This document shows, piece by piece, positions 1 to 7,160 of a DNA stretch of 17,421 bases. A program made the position numbers and the translations under genes. Numbering within the stretch: the first letter of the stretch is position 1; the number at the start of each line of letters is the position of its first letter. The stretch comes from Smittium mucronatum. Taxonomy: Eukaryota > Kickxellomycota > Harpellomycetes > Harpellales > Legeriomycetaceae. The stretch is taken from the NCBI GenBank assembly GCA_001953115.1, contig LSSL01002358.1, positions 1 through 17,421 of the forward strand, in the 5' to 3' direction. The notes beneath the pieces were generated by a model. That model saw only the letters and a list, made by a program, of their open reading frames with translations, ran no database searches and was not told where the DNA came from.

Positions 1-59
1 TTTTTTTTTTTTTTTGCTTTCTTGCTCTTTTTTTCTTATTAGAGCGTTTAGTTATTGAT

Positions 60-220
60 AAACACTAAGTACAGATAGCCTGTATACAATATACAGCTCT
101 CTGGTACTATCTGGTCAGCTTTAAGCAGCTGGCTTAGTGTCGATAATATAAAAAATGGAAATAGAAATAAACTTTTTTTTGGTAATGGAATTCAGAAATT
201 TTATTGGCTAATTCAAATAA
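60..220 (+). repeat. Left-end repeat, copy 1
   Basis: This copy carries two landmarks that recur downstream. The first is a block reading AGCAGCTGGCTTAGTGTCG (125-142 region), preceded by the AATATACAGCTCTCT block near 89-103. The second is AATGGAATTC followed by TTTATTGGCTAATT (184-212). The landmarks are about 67 bp apart, the same spacing as in copies 2 and 3. The middle (GATAATATAAAAAATGG, AGAAATAAACTTTTTTTT) closely matches copy 3 but not copy 2. A fragment of the first landmark recurs again near 233-250. The conserved spacing and order show duplication of one unit, not chance AT-rich similarity. Confidence 0.75.
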
Positions 221-264
221 AAAAATCTAAAGGCAGCTTTAGCAGCTGGGTTTTATTTTTTGTT
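79..264 (+). pseudogene. Coding-like frame over repeat copy 1 (fragment)
   Basis: After the TAG at 76-78 the frame stays open to a TGA at 265-267 (62 codons) with no initiating ATG near its start. The stretch beginning SWLSVDNIKNGNRNKLFF (from 127) is matched in copy 3, in a different absolute frame, by SWLCVDYIKNGDRNKLFF. Both continue into NGI..(F/L)YWLI and a lysine-rich end. Agreement at the peptide level between two diverged DNA copies suggests descent from a coding sequence. I do not recognise the family. The lack of a start codon, the short length and the T-rich surroundings argue that this is a broken fragment or an exon piece, not a complete gene. A non-coding repeat that happens to be open is the alternative. 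Confidence 0.35.
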
Positions 265-271
265 TGAATTC

Positions 272-294
272 GAGATCGATCTCACGATCGATCG
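272..294. other. Two adjacent GATC-type perfect palindromes
   Basis: GAGATCGATCTC (272-283) and CGATCGATCG (285-294) are each perfect palindromes separated by one base, directly before a long T-rich run. They can form small hairpins. No function is evident. They stand out because the surroundings are almost all A and T. Confidence 0.5.
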
Positions 295-360
295 TTTTTT
301 TGTTTTGTTTTTGTTTTTTATTATTCGGCTCTAAAAGTTGTCTAGAGCCTTGTTATAATG

Positions 361-516
361 CTTAGCACTAAGGCCAGGTAGCCTGTATAACAATATACAG
401 CTCTCTTGTGCTAGCTGGACAGCTTTAGCAGCTGGCTTAGTGTCGGAAAGCGAAAAAATAAGTGTCAAAAATAAGCTATTAAGACAATGGAATTCTGCAA
501 TTTTATTGGCTAATTC
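361..516 (+). repeat. Left-end repeat, copy 2
   Basis: This copy repeats the copy 1 blocks in the same order: TAGCCTGTATAACAATATAC (379-398), the CAGCTCTCT block, AGCAGCTGGCTTAGTGTCG (427-445) and AATGGAATTCTGCAATTTTA (486-505) followed by TTGGCTAATT. The landmark spacing is again about 66 bp. The segment between landmarks (446-485) differs from copies 1 and 3, as if it were replaced or strongly diverged. Confidence 0.7.
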
Positions 517-584
517 GACTAATAGAATTTCTAATCAGAGAGAGAAAGAGCTGGCTTTTTGTAGCCGACTTAAACTTTATTTAG

Positions 585-692
585 ACTCCGCAGCTTTATG
601 CAGCTGGCTTTGTGTCGATTATATAAAAAATGGGGATAGAAATAAACTTTTTTTTGATAATGGAATTCTGCAACTTTATTGGCTAATTAAAT
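585..692 (+). repeat. Left-end repeat, copy 3 (partial)
   Basis: GCAGCTTTATGCAGCTGGCT (589-608) followed by TTGTGTCG, then ATATAAAAAATGGGGATAGA (620-640 region), AAATAAACTTTTTTTT and AATGGAATTCTGCAACTTTA (659-678) followed by TTGGCTAATT. The spacing matches copies 1 and 2. The upstream AATATACAGCTCTCT block is absent, so this copy is truncated or diverged on its left. Confidence 0.7.
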
Positions 693-728
693 TTAAAAAA
701 ATCATAAGGAGAGAAAACATCTTAATAA

Positions 729-818
729 ATTAGGGATTACACCCTCTCGAAACTAATAGGAAGACCGATTAAAAATATGGTGGCGGGTCTATATAACCCG
801 CTGATTCAAATAGGTAGA
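729..818 (+). other. Short coding-like stretch downstream of repeat copy 3
   Basis: A 30-codon open stretch ends at TAA 819-821, in a frame shifted from the 359-733 frame. It includes LSKLIGRPIKNMVAGLYNPL, which has less Lys/Asn/Ile bias than typical translations of this AT-rich DNA. It may continue the decayed coding sequence of the repeat cluster after a frameshift. It is short enough that chance cannot be excluded, and I see no family signature. Confidence 0.15.
783..801. other. Small GC-stem hairpin
   Basis: GCGGGT (783-788) and ACCCGC (796-801) form a perfect 6-bp stem around the 7-nt loop CTATATA. The GC stem is conspicuous in AT-rich DNA. The 7-nt loop and the following TTCAAAT look superficially tRNA-like, but no acceptor, D or T stems can be drawn. 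Confidence 0.5.
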
Positions 819-1004
819 TAAGGGATAGTTAGTAACAAATGGTAAAGAAATTAATAAAGACACAAGATTGATAAATGGGCAGAAAAATGATCGGGTGGTG
901 AGAAATATGTATAAATATATCTATTAAACAAAAGATGCAATGAAGCTTATGAAAGGCAAAAAATAGGCTAATCTTTTTGCACATAAATTGTCGATTGTAA
1001 TTTT

Positions 1005-1688
1005 CTACCCAAGATACCCGGAATCTTTAGCAGATTTTTGATTTTCTGGACACTCAGGCTGACTGTACCATGAGCCTTCAATAAATTCAGGAATATTTGA
1101 AAGGTTTCTGTAAACTTTGACGATAGAGGGATAGAGGCTGAGATTGCAACCCACTCGCATGTAGGAATTAACCATGACAAAAAGGACTATATCAGCAGCA
1201 CTAACAGTGTCTTTTATCGAATAAACTCCCGAAGTTTCGGAAATTATAGCTTCTAAGGGTCCGAAAGTTTTTTCGAGATCATCCTGGAAAAGATTTAAAA
1301 GAGCATCGCCTTTTTCCTTTGAGTATAAGATGGCCTTAAAACTAGGGTGCAACGAAGAAGAGGAGATACTGAGAATCTGCCTTACTTTTGCTCTACCCAA
1401 AAAATCAGGGATTGGGGGAAGAAGGTGCGGGGAGTAATCATAAGCTTCTTCAACATATTCGATTATAGCAGTGCATTCACCAATAATCTGGTCGCCGACT
1501 TTCATTGCAGGAATATAGCCAGTGGGGTTCATCTTCAGATATTCCTGGGATTTGTTTTGACCAGCGGGGACATCAATGTTCTCTTTAATATATTGGACTT
1601 TCTTTAGACTGAATGCTATTCTAGCCATTTCTGAGGCCACAGACTTGTAAAATTGATAAAGAACCGGAACTGGAGCTTCGGAAGACAT
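1005..1688 (-). CDS. Zeta-class glutathione S-transferase / maleylacetoacetate isomerase-like protein, divergent active site
   Basis: The intronless 227-residue frame starts at ATG 1686-1688 and ends at TAG 1005-1007, close to the usual zeta GST length. An N-terminal thioredoxin-like domain (about residues 8-85) is followed by an alpha-helical GST C-domain (about 95-215). Family marks seen: the NPTGYIPAM segment with the expected cis-proline (Pro60), AIIEYVEE (74-81), the GST N-capping box S-A-A-D (163-166) and Arg178, which aligns with the substrate-site arginine of zeta enzymes. Zeta enzymes use glutathione to convert maleylacetoacetate to fumarylacetoacetate in cytosolic tyrosine/phenylalanine breakdown. 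Unusual here: the family motif SSCxWRVR reads SVASEMAR (16-23), so the first Ser is kept but the second Ser and the catalytic Cys are Val and Ala. The glutathione-binding Gln-Ser pair is Glu-Cys (71-72). Isomerase activity is therefore uncertain; another GST role is possible. Its base composition is clearly less AT-rich than its flanks. No neighbouring pathway gene is visible. Confidence 0.88.
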   Translation of the reverse strand: MSSEAPVPVLYQFYKSVASEMARIAFSLKKVQYIKENIDVPAGQNKSQEYLKMNPTGYIPAMKVGDQIIGECTAIIEYVEEAYDYSPHLLPPIPDFLGRAKVRQILSISSSSLHPSFKAILYSKEKGDALLNLFQDDLEKTFGPLEAIISETSGVYSIKDTVSAADIVLFVMVNSYMRVGCNLSLYPSIVKVYRNLSNIPEFIEGSWYSQPECPENQKSAKDSGYLG

Positions 1689-1709
1689 GGCTGGGAAAAT
1701 TTTAAATAC

Positions 1710-1716
1710 TTTTATA
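1710..1716 (-). promoter_or_regulatory. TATA-like box close to the GST start
   Basis: TATAAAA on the minus strand lies only about 22 bp upstream of the GST ATG, with a CCCAGCC patch immediately before the start codon. If used at the normal TATA-to-start distance, transcription would begin almost at the ATG, giving a very short or absent 5' leader, as known in some compact parasitic eukaryotes. In AT-rich DNA such motifs also arise by chance. Confidence 0.3.
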
Positions 1717-1791
1717 GAGTTAAACAGATTAAATCTAGGTAAGGCTTAATGTTGTTAGATACACTCTAAATCTATGAAGAAATTTACATGG

Positions 1792-1799
1792 TTTATATA
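1792..1799 (-). promoter_or_regulatory. Alternative TATA box for the GST gene
   Basis: TATATAAA on the minus strand lies about 104 bp upstream of the GST ATG. It would give a more conventional leader of roughly 70-80 nt. Either this box or the nearer one could be the functional core promoter; the sequence alone does not decide. Confidence 0.3.
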
Positions 1800-2500
1800 G
1801 CATGAAAATCTTGCCAATTTGCTTGAATGTTAAAGAAGTTTTTATCGAGATCATATGAATTTGTCATCAAAAAAACAATCGCAGTACTTTAAGAATGGAG
1901 TAAAATATAAATCTAAAGCCAATAACTCTTTAGAGACCGGGTGTAAAGTACGTCATCTTCAATAGCTAGTATATATTCTACTTTATTATTCAGCAGCAAA
2001 ATCGCGCATCGTTGGAAACTACATTTTAATTAACAAACAAGACCACCACCCCTCCTCCCCTCCAAAAAAGGAGTTATTCTTAGAACCCTGAATGTTAAAG
2101 GGATAGCATTAATCTCGCTATTTTTTAAACAGTCTTTTCAACTTAATAATTTTTAAAGGCAGAACTAATATTGAGTTAAAACTACTAATAGAAATGATTG
2201 TGTCAATCTGATCTTAATACCGTAGCCCCTTCACAAATCCTACTGGAGAAAATTCTAATTAAGGAAGAAAGTGATTAATAATACAATGCTTAGAAATGAT
2301 AAAATTACAAAATCCCCCCAGGAATACTAGAAATGTACCATCTCCAAGTTGCATATAAACATTGACGTCGTTTTATTGCAAATATCCGTGTATTTCCCAT
2401 CTTGGGTAAAGTGATTATTAATTGGATCGATCCCTTCTAAGTCGAAGGAACAAAAATGAACTATTTTGGTTATATTAATGCATATTATAACTGGGTAGCA
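1800..2500. other. Intergenic, upstream of the GST gene; no supported gene
   Basis: The base composition is moderately AT-rich and no frame is longer than chance. A 36-codon ATG frame at 1855-1962 (plus) is within chance expectation. The only outstanding item is the C-rich tract at 2043-2063. Confidence 0.6.
2043..2063. other. C-rich homopyrimidine-like tract (possible G4 on minus / i-motif on plus)
   Basis: A 21-nt stretch of C runs (2 to 4 long) separated by single A or T bases is immediately followed by a run of A. The minus strand carries at least four G-runs of two or more, a weak G-quadruplex candidate. It lies about 360 bp upstream of the GST start. Function is unknown. Confidence 0.4.
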
Positions 2501-2523
2501 CCCCAAACTTAGCTCTTTTGGGG
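2501..2523. other. Stem-loop CCCCAAA / TTTGGGG
   Basis: CCCCAAA (2501-2507) and TTTGGGG (2517-2523) form a perfect 7-bp stem with a 9-nt loop. The right half overlaps the left arm of the inverted repeat at 2513-2547, so the hairpin may be part of that element's end. Confidence 0.5.
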
Positions 2524-2746
2524 CCGATAGGGCAAAAATGGCTTTAATTTTTTTTTATCGTGAATTTTCATTTATTGTTTAACCCTTTCCGGGTCCAAAT
2601 TTGTGCCTCACTCCCATTTATGTAAATTTAAAATTTCAATTCACCTAAACTCGTGATTGATCCAATAGTATACAACCACTATTAATCTAATAATAACATT
2701 GATCAAAGAGTTAATGCCAGTTTTTGATCCATCAGCCCCAAAAAGG
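2513..2746. repeat. Inverted repeat pair of about 35 bp enclosing about 163 bp
   Basis: The left arm (2513-2547) contains TTTTGGGGCCGATAGGGCAA. The right arm (2711-2746), reverse-complemented, contains TTTTGGGGCTGATGGATCAA. The arms stay alignable beyond these cores, through AAAA(C)TGGC and TTTAA/ATTAA. The enclosed 163 bp has no coding frame. Size and form resemble a miniature inverted-repeat element. I could not identify a clear target-site duplication. A related motif recurs at 5449-5693. Confidence 0.55.
2580..2692 (+). repeat. Direct repeat of about 112 bp, copy A
   Basis: Copy A starts with CCTTTCCGGGTCCAAAT and ends with CTATTAATCTAATA. It matches the segment at 3292-3403 along its whole length with one net base of length change. 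The most conserved stretches are AAAATTTCAATTC.CCTAAA, ATGATTGATCCAATA-like and CACTATTAATCTAATA. It lies between the arms of the inverted repeat at 2513-2746. Confidence 0.7.
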
Positions 2747-3291
2747 TTAAAGTGAAATCATCGATGTATATTATTTGTATGCCATTGAATTAATTATGAT
2801 TTTTTGCGATTAAAAAAGTAAATATGTTAAATTTTATTAGAGTGTACACTTCCCTAGTAAAAATTTTATTTTCTTAATTTGGAAATGGCGTTTTAAAAAG
2901 TATAAATTTATTAGGTAATTCAAACTATAATTACAGGAACCAATTTTATATTGGAAAAACGTTGAAATTTCATTAGAATTAGTATGGGTTTCGATATTTA
3001 TTGGTTTTGGTATGATTATAGTTGATTTTAGCTAATGGCTTACACAATAAAAAAATTCCGAATTCAAAAAGAATTACCCATTTCAAGTAGAAGTGAGGAA
3101 AAAGTTTGGATCTAGAAAGGATATGCTTTTCTAAAATTAATAACAGATTTCATGGCAAAACTGTCCAAATGTGGATATGGTATCTTGAGAGTTTAATTGG
3201 TAGATTCTTTAGGATAATAGACGTTTTACTTTTAAAGGTTTTGATTTCCCTTTTAATATTTTTTTGATTTATAAGCTATTTTTTATACGTT

Positions 3292-3403
3292 TATTCCTTT
3301 CCGAGCTCAAATTAGTGCATAACTTCTATTTTGCACATTGAAAATTTCAATTCGCCTAAATTCATGATTGATCCAATATTATGCAAACACTATTAATCTA
3401 ATA
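3292..3403 (+). repeat. Direct repeat of about 112 bp, copy B
   Basis: This is the second copy of the 2580-2692 unit, starting CCTTTCCGAGCTCAAAT, offset by 711-712 bp. Copy B lacks the flanking inverted arms seen around copy A. It could be an older, decayed copy of the same small element or a segmental duplicate. Confidence 0.7.
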
Positions 3404-4563
3404 TAATTGCAAAAATAGACAGATTTTAAAACAATTGCAAAACTAAACGGGTTTTTAATTTGGTTTTAATTTTTAGCGAATGGATTCACTGATTAAAATT
3501 ATAGTTGATTTATGAATAATACCGGCAAATAGATGGATTCAATATGTTATATATGCATTTAACTGGCTATTATCATCGAAATTGGAGAAGCATCATAATT
3601 ACCCCAGTTTTAATTGGGATTTGGTGTCAGAACTATTTGCATACTACCAATTCACATAATGGACATTTCGTATACTTTTTAACCAATAAATAGAAAGAAT
3701 TCAGATTTAAATTTATTGATGCATAATTTTAAGAAATACAAAATTTCATTTGTCAATGCAAACTTAATCATGTAAAATGATAAGTAGAAAAAGTAAACGG
3801 GATTGTAGTATGTAAATAGTCATGGTACCGAAAAGTTTGATATCTTTATTAAATCGTGTAACATAATTTTCATTTAGTGAAAAAATTATAAATAAAAATG
3901 CGAAAAAAGCTAAAGATTAAATGTATTGGAATTTATTAAATTCAGCACTAATTGTTATAAATAGACCATGAAAAATCGAGGCAATGATATCAAAAAAAAT
4001 GTCAATTTTTTATAATGACGAATTTTTTCAGCATGTTTTAGATAAAAAGCATTAGATTTACCTTTCGTTCTTAGATAATAAAATTTTCAAGAAACGTTTT
4101 CCAAAAGTTTACTTCAAAAAAAAAAGATTTTTAATAGTTTTCGAATTTCTATTTGGTTTAAATAATGGTCTGAAAATAAAGTCGTATTTTTTCATGAGGA
4201 AAGGCTACCACAACTTGCAGAAATATTAACTATTTCAAAATAATGAAGCAGGTTTAATATATATTTATTACTCCCGCTGTTTAGAAATGTTTATTTTAAT
4301 CGGAGAAAACAAAAAAAATAATTTTGTAAATGAAATTTTGGTGATAAATATATAAGATATACGTAATAATGAAATTTTTGGCATTTAGTTATAGATTCTA
4401 AAATTTTATCTATATTTCAATTATTTAACAAAAAAAAGTTATAATCCTGTATATTCTAATTCCGCAAAGCTATCCGTAATGTTAGATAAACTAAAATCAT
4501 CGTTTTAAATGATTTCATATTCATAGAATGACTTATATTTTTTAATTGAGACAAAGGAATTTG
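3404..4563. other. AT-rich stretch with no supported gene
   Basis: Frequent stops occur in all frames, with many short A and T runs. A weak resemblance links 3028-3054 and 3473-3499 (TTTAGCTAATGG versus TTTAGCGAATGG), too short to call. No RNA gene was recognised. Confidence 0.6.
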
Positions 4564-4861
4564 ATGAATTTGATGGGGCCTTCATCTAAGTTTATATCAA
4601 TAAAACTTTATCTTAAATTTAAACGTTACATTTGCAAATATTTTTGCTTTCCAAACCCCTGTAAATTTGAGAAATCTAGAGTAAGTATTGCCCGATTATA
4701 TGTATATGTATATGTAATCATTTCAATATGTATGTTATTGACTATATTACATGCTATAACATTCAATTTATTCGTTATTTTAGGCACCCAAAATTTTTAT
4801 ATATCATTCGTCAAATGGTGAAAAACTTGCTTATAAAAATGCTAGCACCTTATCGGAATAA
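4564..4861 (+). other. Speculative two-exon mini-gene
   Basis: The ATG at 4564 opens a 39-codon frame ending in AGA at 4680. A consensus 5' splice site, GTAAGTAT, starts at 4681. Downstream are a branch-like GCTATAAC (4753-4760), a T-rich stretch and TTTTAG ending at 4783. Joining 4680 to 4784 keeps the phase and gives a further 25 codons that end at TAA 4859-4861. The second exon includes HSSNGEKLAYKNASTLSE, which is hydrophilic and unlike typical AT-driven translations. The spliced product would be 64 residues of unknown family. Unspliced, the frame instead runs on to 4821 through a hydrophobic segment. Each signal is individually expected by chance in AT-rich DNA, so this is a hypothesis only. 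Confidence 0.15.
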
Positions 4862-5448
4862 AATACTCAAGTGATATGCATTTTCTATTGAAAATAAATT
4901 AACATAAATTCATTTTTACCGTGACATAAAACCGATAATTGATCTTTTTCTGTAGCTTGATTGAAAAAAAAAGTCAGCAAATACAAGCTTTCTTATTTTT
5001 TGTAAATAATAATAAGCCCTTTTAATCAAACGCCATATTTTTATTTCTTTTTATTGGTCTTTTGAAAATACCACTTGATAATAATTTATTTTTTATAACG
5101 CAGTCATAAATGGATATTATTTTACACTATTTAATAAAGACACCAAACTTTTCATGTAAAAGCTCAGGTAAATGTTTAAAATATCAGGAAAACTCCAAAA
5201 GATCAGATACTCGCTTAAAACCCCTGAAATACATTTAGAAATTCAGAATTTTATTAACTAACTTTAAAGTATGAAAATTTCTTATTATTTAGTTCATTTA
5301 AATCGACAAAATTCAATTTAAAAAATTCATTGGATAATTATATCTGAATTATCCAGTAAAATTGAAATGAAAAAAAAAACCTCTTCATTAAGAATCCCCC
5401 ATATAACTAATAATAATAGCTAAGTGTTTAAATTAAGAAAACCAACCC
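4862..5448. other. AT-rich stretch with no supported gene
   Basis: I see no frame beyond chance length, no strong repeat and no recognisable RNA. Confidence 0.6.
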
Positions 5449-5557
5449 TTTCAGCGCCGATAATACAAAAATAGGGTGATTTACTGAAGATTTATAGAAA
5501 ATATCACCTACAATAGATTTCACCTAATTTTTGTATAATAAAAAGTCGACGCTGAAA
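5449..5557. repeat. Compact inverted repeat (fold-back) of the CAGCGCCGA motif
   Basis: The left arm 5449-5483 begins TTTCAGCGCCGATAATAC and continues CAAAAATAGGGTGATTTA. The right arm 5519-5557, reverse-complemented, begins TTTCAGCGTCGAC, then after a short insertion continues TTATACAAAAATTAGGTG. The spacer is roughly 36-40 bp. The GC-containing ends and the paired orientation suggest the remnant of a small fold-back element. The motif is related to the arms at 2513-2746. Confidence 0.55.
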
Positions 5558-5668
5558 AATCAACAAAAATATGCATTTTTTGCAGAAATATTTTGTTTTT
5601 ACAGTATGGAATTTTTTTTAATTCAGAGGTTTAATAGGTTTAAAAATTAGGCGATATGTCCTGTGGGT

Positions 5669-5693
5669 TTTCAGCCCTGAAACACAAAAATAT
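5669..5693 (+). repeat. Third local copy of the TTTCAGC...ACAAAAAT motif
   Basis: TTTCAGCCCTGAAACACAAA is followed by AATAT. It matches the left arm at 5449 in the same orientation. Just upstream, AAAAATTAGGCGATAT (5642-5657) resembles the tail of the reverse-complemented arm at 5519-5557, so the neighbourhood looks like overlapping element ends. Confidence 0.4.
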
Positions 5694-5865
5694 CTTTCAT
5701 TTAACATTCAATTTTGCATTGGATTGATTAAAATGTTATTTTATTTGATAATTCCATAAAATAAAACAACAAATGTTTTAAATACACACAAATAGGACTA
5801 TCTAAGAATTCGGACACAGAAGAAATTAAATCGTAATATTGAAAACAAGAAAAAATGCAAATTTA

Positions 5866-6090
5866 CTTGAAATCTGATACCTATCACTAAAATATGACTT
5901 AAATAACTAAAATCTGTTATTGACTGCATTTTTCACTACTAAAATCTGAGCTCCATACTGAAAAAAATTCAATTTTTTTATTGGTCAGAATTTCGAAAAT
6001 TGATGACTTTTTTTCCTTTTTAGGGAATTCGATAAATACTCAATTAATATGCCATCATATATTTGGATACGATTTTTGGCAGTAATAGAT
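5866..6090 (+). repeat. Left inverted arm of the 5866-7160 element
   Basis: This arm carries three spaced copies of a (C/A/T)ACTAAAAT(A/C)TG motif at 5885, 5905 and 5937, mirrored in the right arm. Such repeated short motifs near ends are typical of transposase-binding sites, but that role here is inference. Confidence 0.65.
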
Positions 6091-6936
6091 TATATCGAGT
6101 GCAAAGCGAAAATTTTTAAAGCAAAATCATCAAATAAAGTGCAGGATATACCCAAAAAAATAATATTTCATCATTTTGAGCGGGTGAAATTGGTTTCTTA
6201 TTAACAGTATCTAAATATTTAATAAAATCGAATAATATGTAAGTCAAACAGTTTTAAAATTTTCATATTAATCTCACTTTTAAAAATAATTTATTTTTTG
6301 TGACATACTTACAATAATTTTAAATTTGATTTATAAAAAATAATGAATTTTTTATTATTATTAAAGCTCTTGATGAAATTTAAATTCACCAATCATTTAG
6401 ATACTAGAGATCTTAATATTATTTAGTGTTTATTTTAAGTTTTTAGAGAGTATTTTTTCTATAGTTATTACAGTTCTTTTTTGGTTATTTAGGGTATTCT
6501 AAATATGGAAGATGATAAAAACTGATAAAACTAATATATTTTAATTTTTCACAACATATAAAAAAGTGGCGTTATAGTTTCAATATATAAAAAACGAGAT
6601 TTAGAAGAATCGAAGGATGTTTATAAGTCTTTGAAAGATTAAATAGATTATTAATAAAATACTATTCCAACCATATTGTGAAAATCTAATTGTACATATT
6701 CATTTATGAGTTTTAGAAAGTGTTTTTAGGAATAATTATCTTGATATTTAAAGTTTTTTTGCTGTATAAATAAACACTAAATCACTCCAGGTACTAGAAA
6801 AAGATATTATTTTCAATGATATTACTTTAAGAAGAATATTTTTAGAAATCGTCTTACATAAATTTTTAATACATTGATTTTTTTTTGGATGTTTTTAATA
6901 TAAATTTAAACTTTAAGAATGTTAGAAATTTGTTTC

Positions 6937-7160
6937 CTCTATTACTATCAAAAATCGTATCTATATATATTTCGCATATTAAGTGAATATTTATCGAATT
7001 TCCTAAAAAGGAAAAAAATTCATCAATTTTCGAAATTCTGACTAATGAAAAATCAAAAAATCTTCAGTCATGGGGCTCAGATTTTAGTAGTGAAAAATAC
7101 AGCGAACAACAGATTTTAGTGAATAATGTCATATTTTAGTGATATTTATCAGATTTCGGG
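6937..7160 (-). repeat. Right inverted arm of the 5866-7160 element
   Basis: This is the reverse complement of the left arm. It ends outward near ATCAGATTTCGGG (7149-7161) and inward near CTATTACT (6939-6946). Beyond these points the two flanks no longer match. Confidence 0.65.

Larger units (their letters stand above)
359..733 (+). pseudogene. Long ATG-less open frame across repeat copies 2 and 3
   Basis: The frame is open for about 124 codons between TAA at 356-358 and TAG at 731-733. The only start-like codon is a GTG at 440, which is unlikely to be used in a eukaryotic nuclear gene, so I do not call it an intact CDS. The C-terminal third carries the motif SWLCVDYIKNGDRNKLFF and then NGILQLYWLIKFKKI, shared with the frame over copy 1. 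Copy 2, however, is read here in a different frame from its homologue, so the N-terminal two-thirds is probably not the original protein. Possible identities are a decayed duplicated gene, part of a repeat-bearing mobile element, or an exon whose start lies outside. I do not recognise the family. Confidence 0.35.
5866..7160. mobile_element. Non-autonomous element with about 225-bp terminal inverted repeats
   Basis: The segments 5866-6090 and 6937-7160 are long inverted copies of each other. Paired positions sum to 13026-13027 throughout, so there is only about one net base of indel across some 225 bp. By eye roughly four bases in five agree. Shared blocks include TCAGAATTTCGAAAATTGAT (5985-6004), CACTACTAAAATCTGAG (5934-5950), TCACTAAAATATGAC and GATACGATTTTT. 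The interior (about 846 bp) is AT-rich with no transposase or other convincing frame. The most natural reading is an old, non-autonomous, long-TIR DNA transposon or fold-back element. I could not see a clear target-site duplication. An inverted segmental duplication unrelated to transposition is the alternative. Confidence 0.6.

Noticed and set aside
770..830. tRNA-like arm (7-nt loop with a T at the second position, followed by TTCAAAT)
   Set aside because: No acceptor, D or T stem can be paired around it; only a 6-bp hairpin is supported.
968..1180. 70-codon minus-strand frame
   Set aside because: It overlaps the 3' part of the GST gene in another frame and has no family marks; it is a shadow of the real gene.
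1347..1607. 86-codon plus-strand frame
   Set aside because: It is antisense to the GST coding sequence and shows no protein-family features.
1855..1962. 36-codon ATG frame divergent from the GST gene
   Set aside because: Frames of this length are expected many times by chance at this composition, and it has no supporting signal.
4546..4821. 91-codon plus-strand frame read straight through
   Set aside because: It begins at TTG, not ATG, and its second half is a hydrophobic run of AT-rich codons. The spliced alternative from 4564 is recorded as a low-confidence hypothesis instead.
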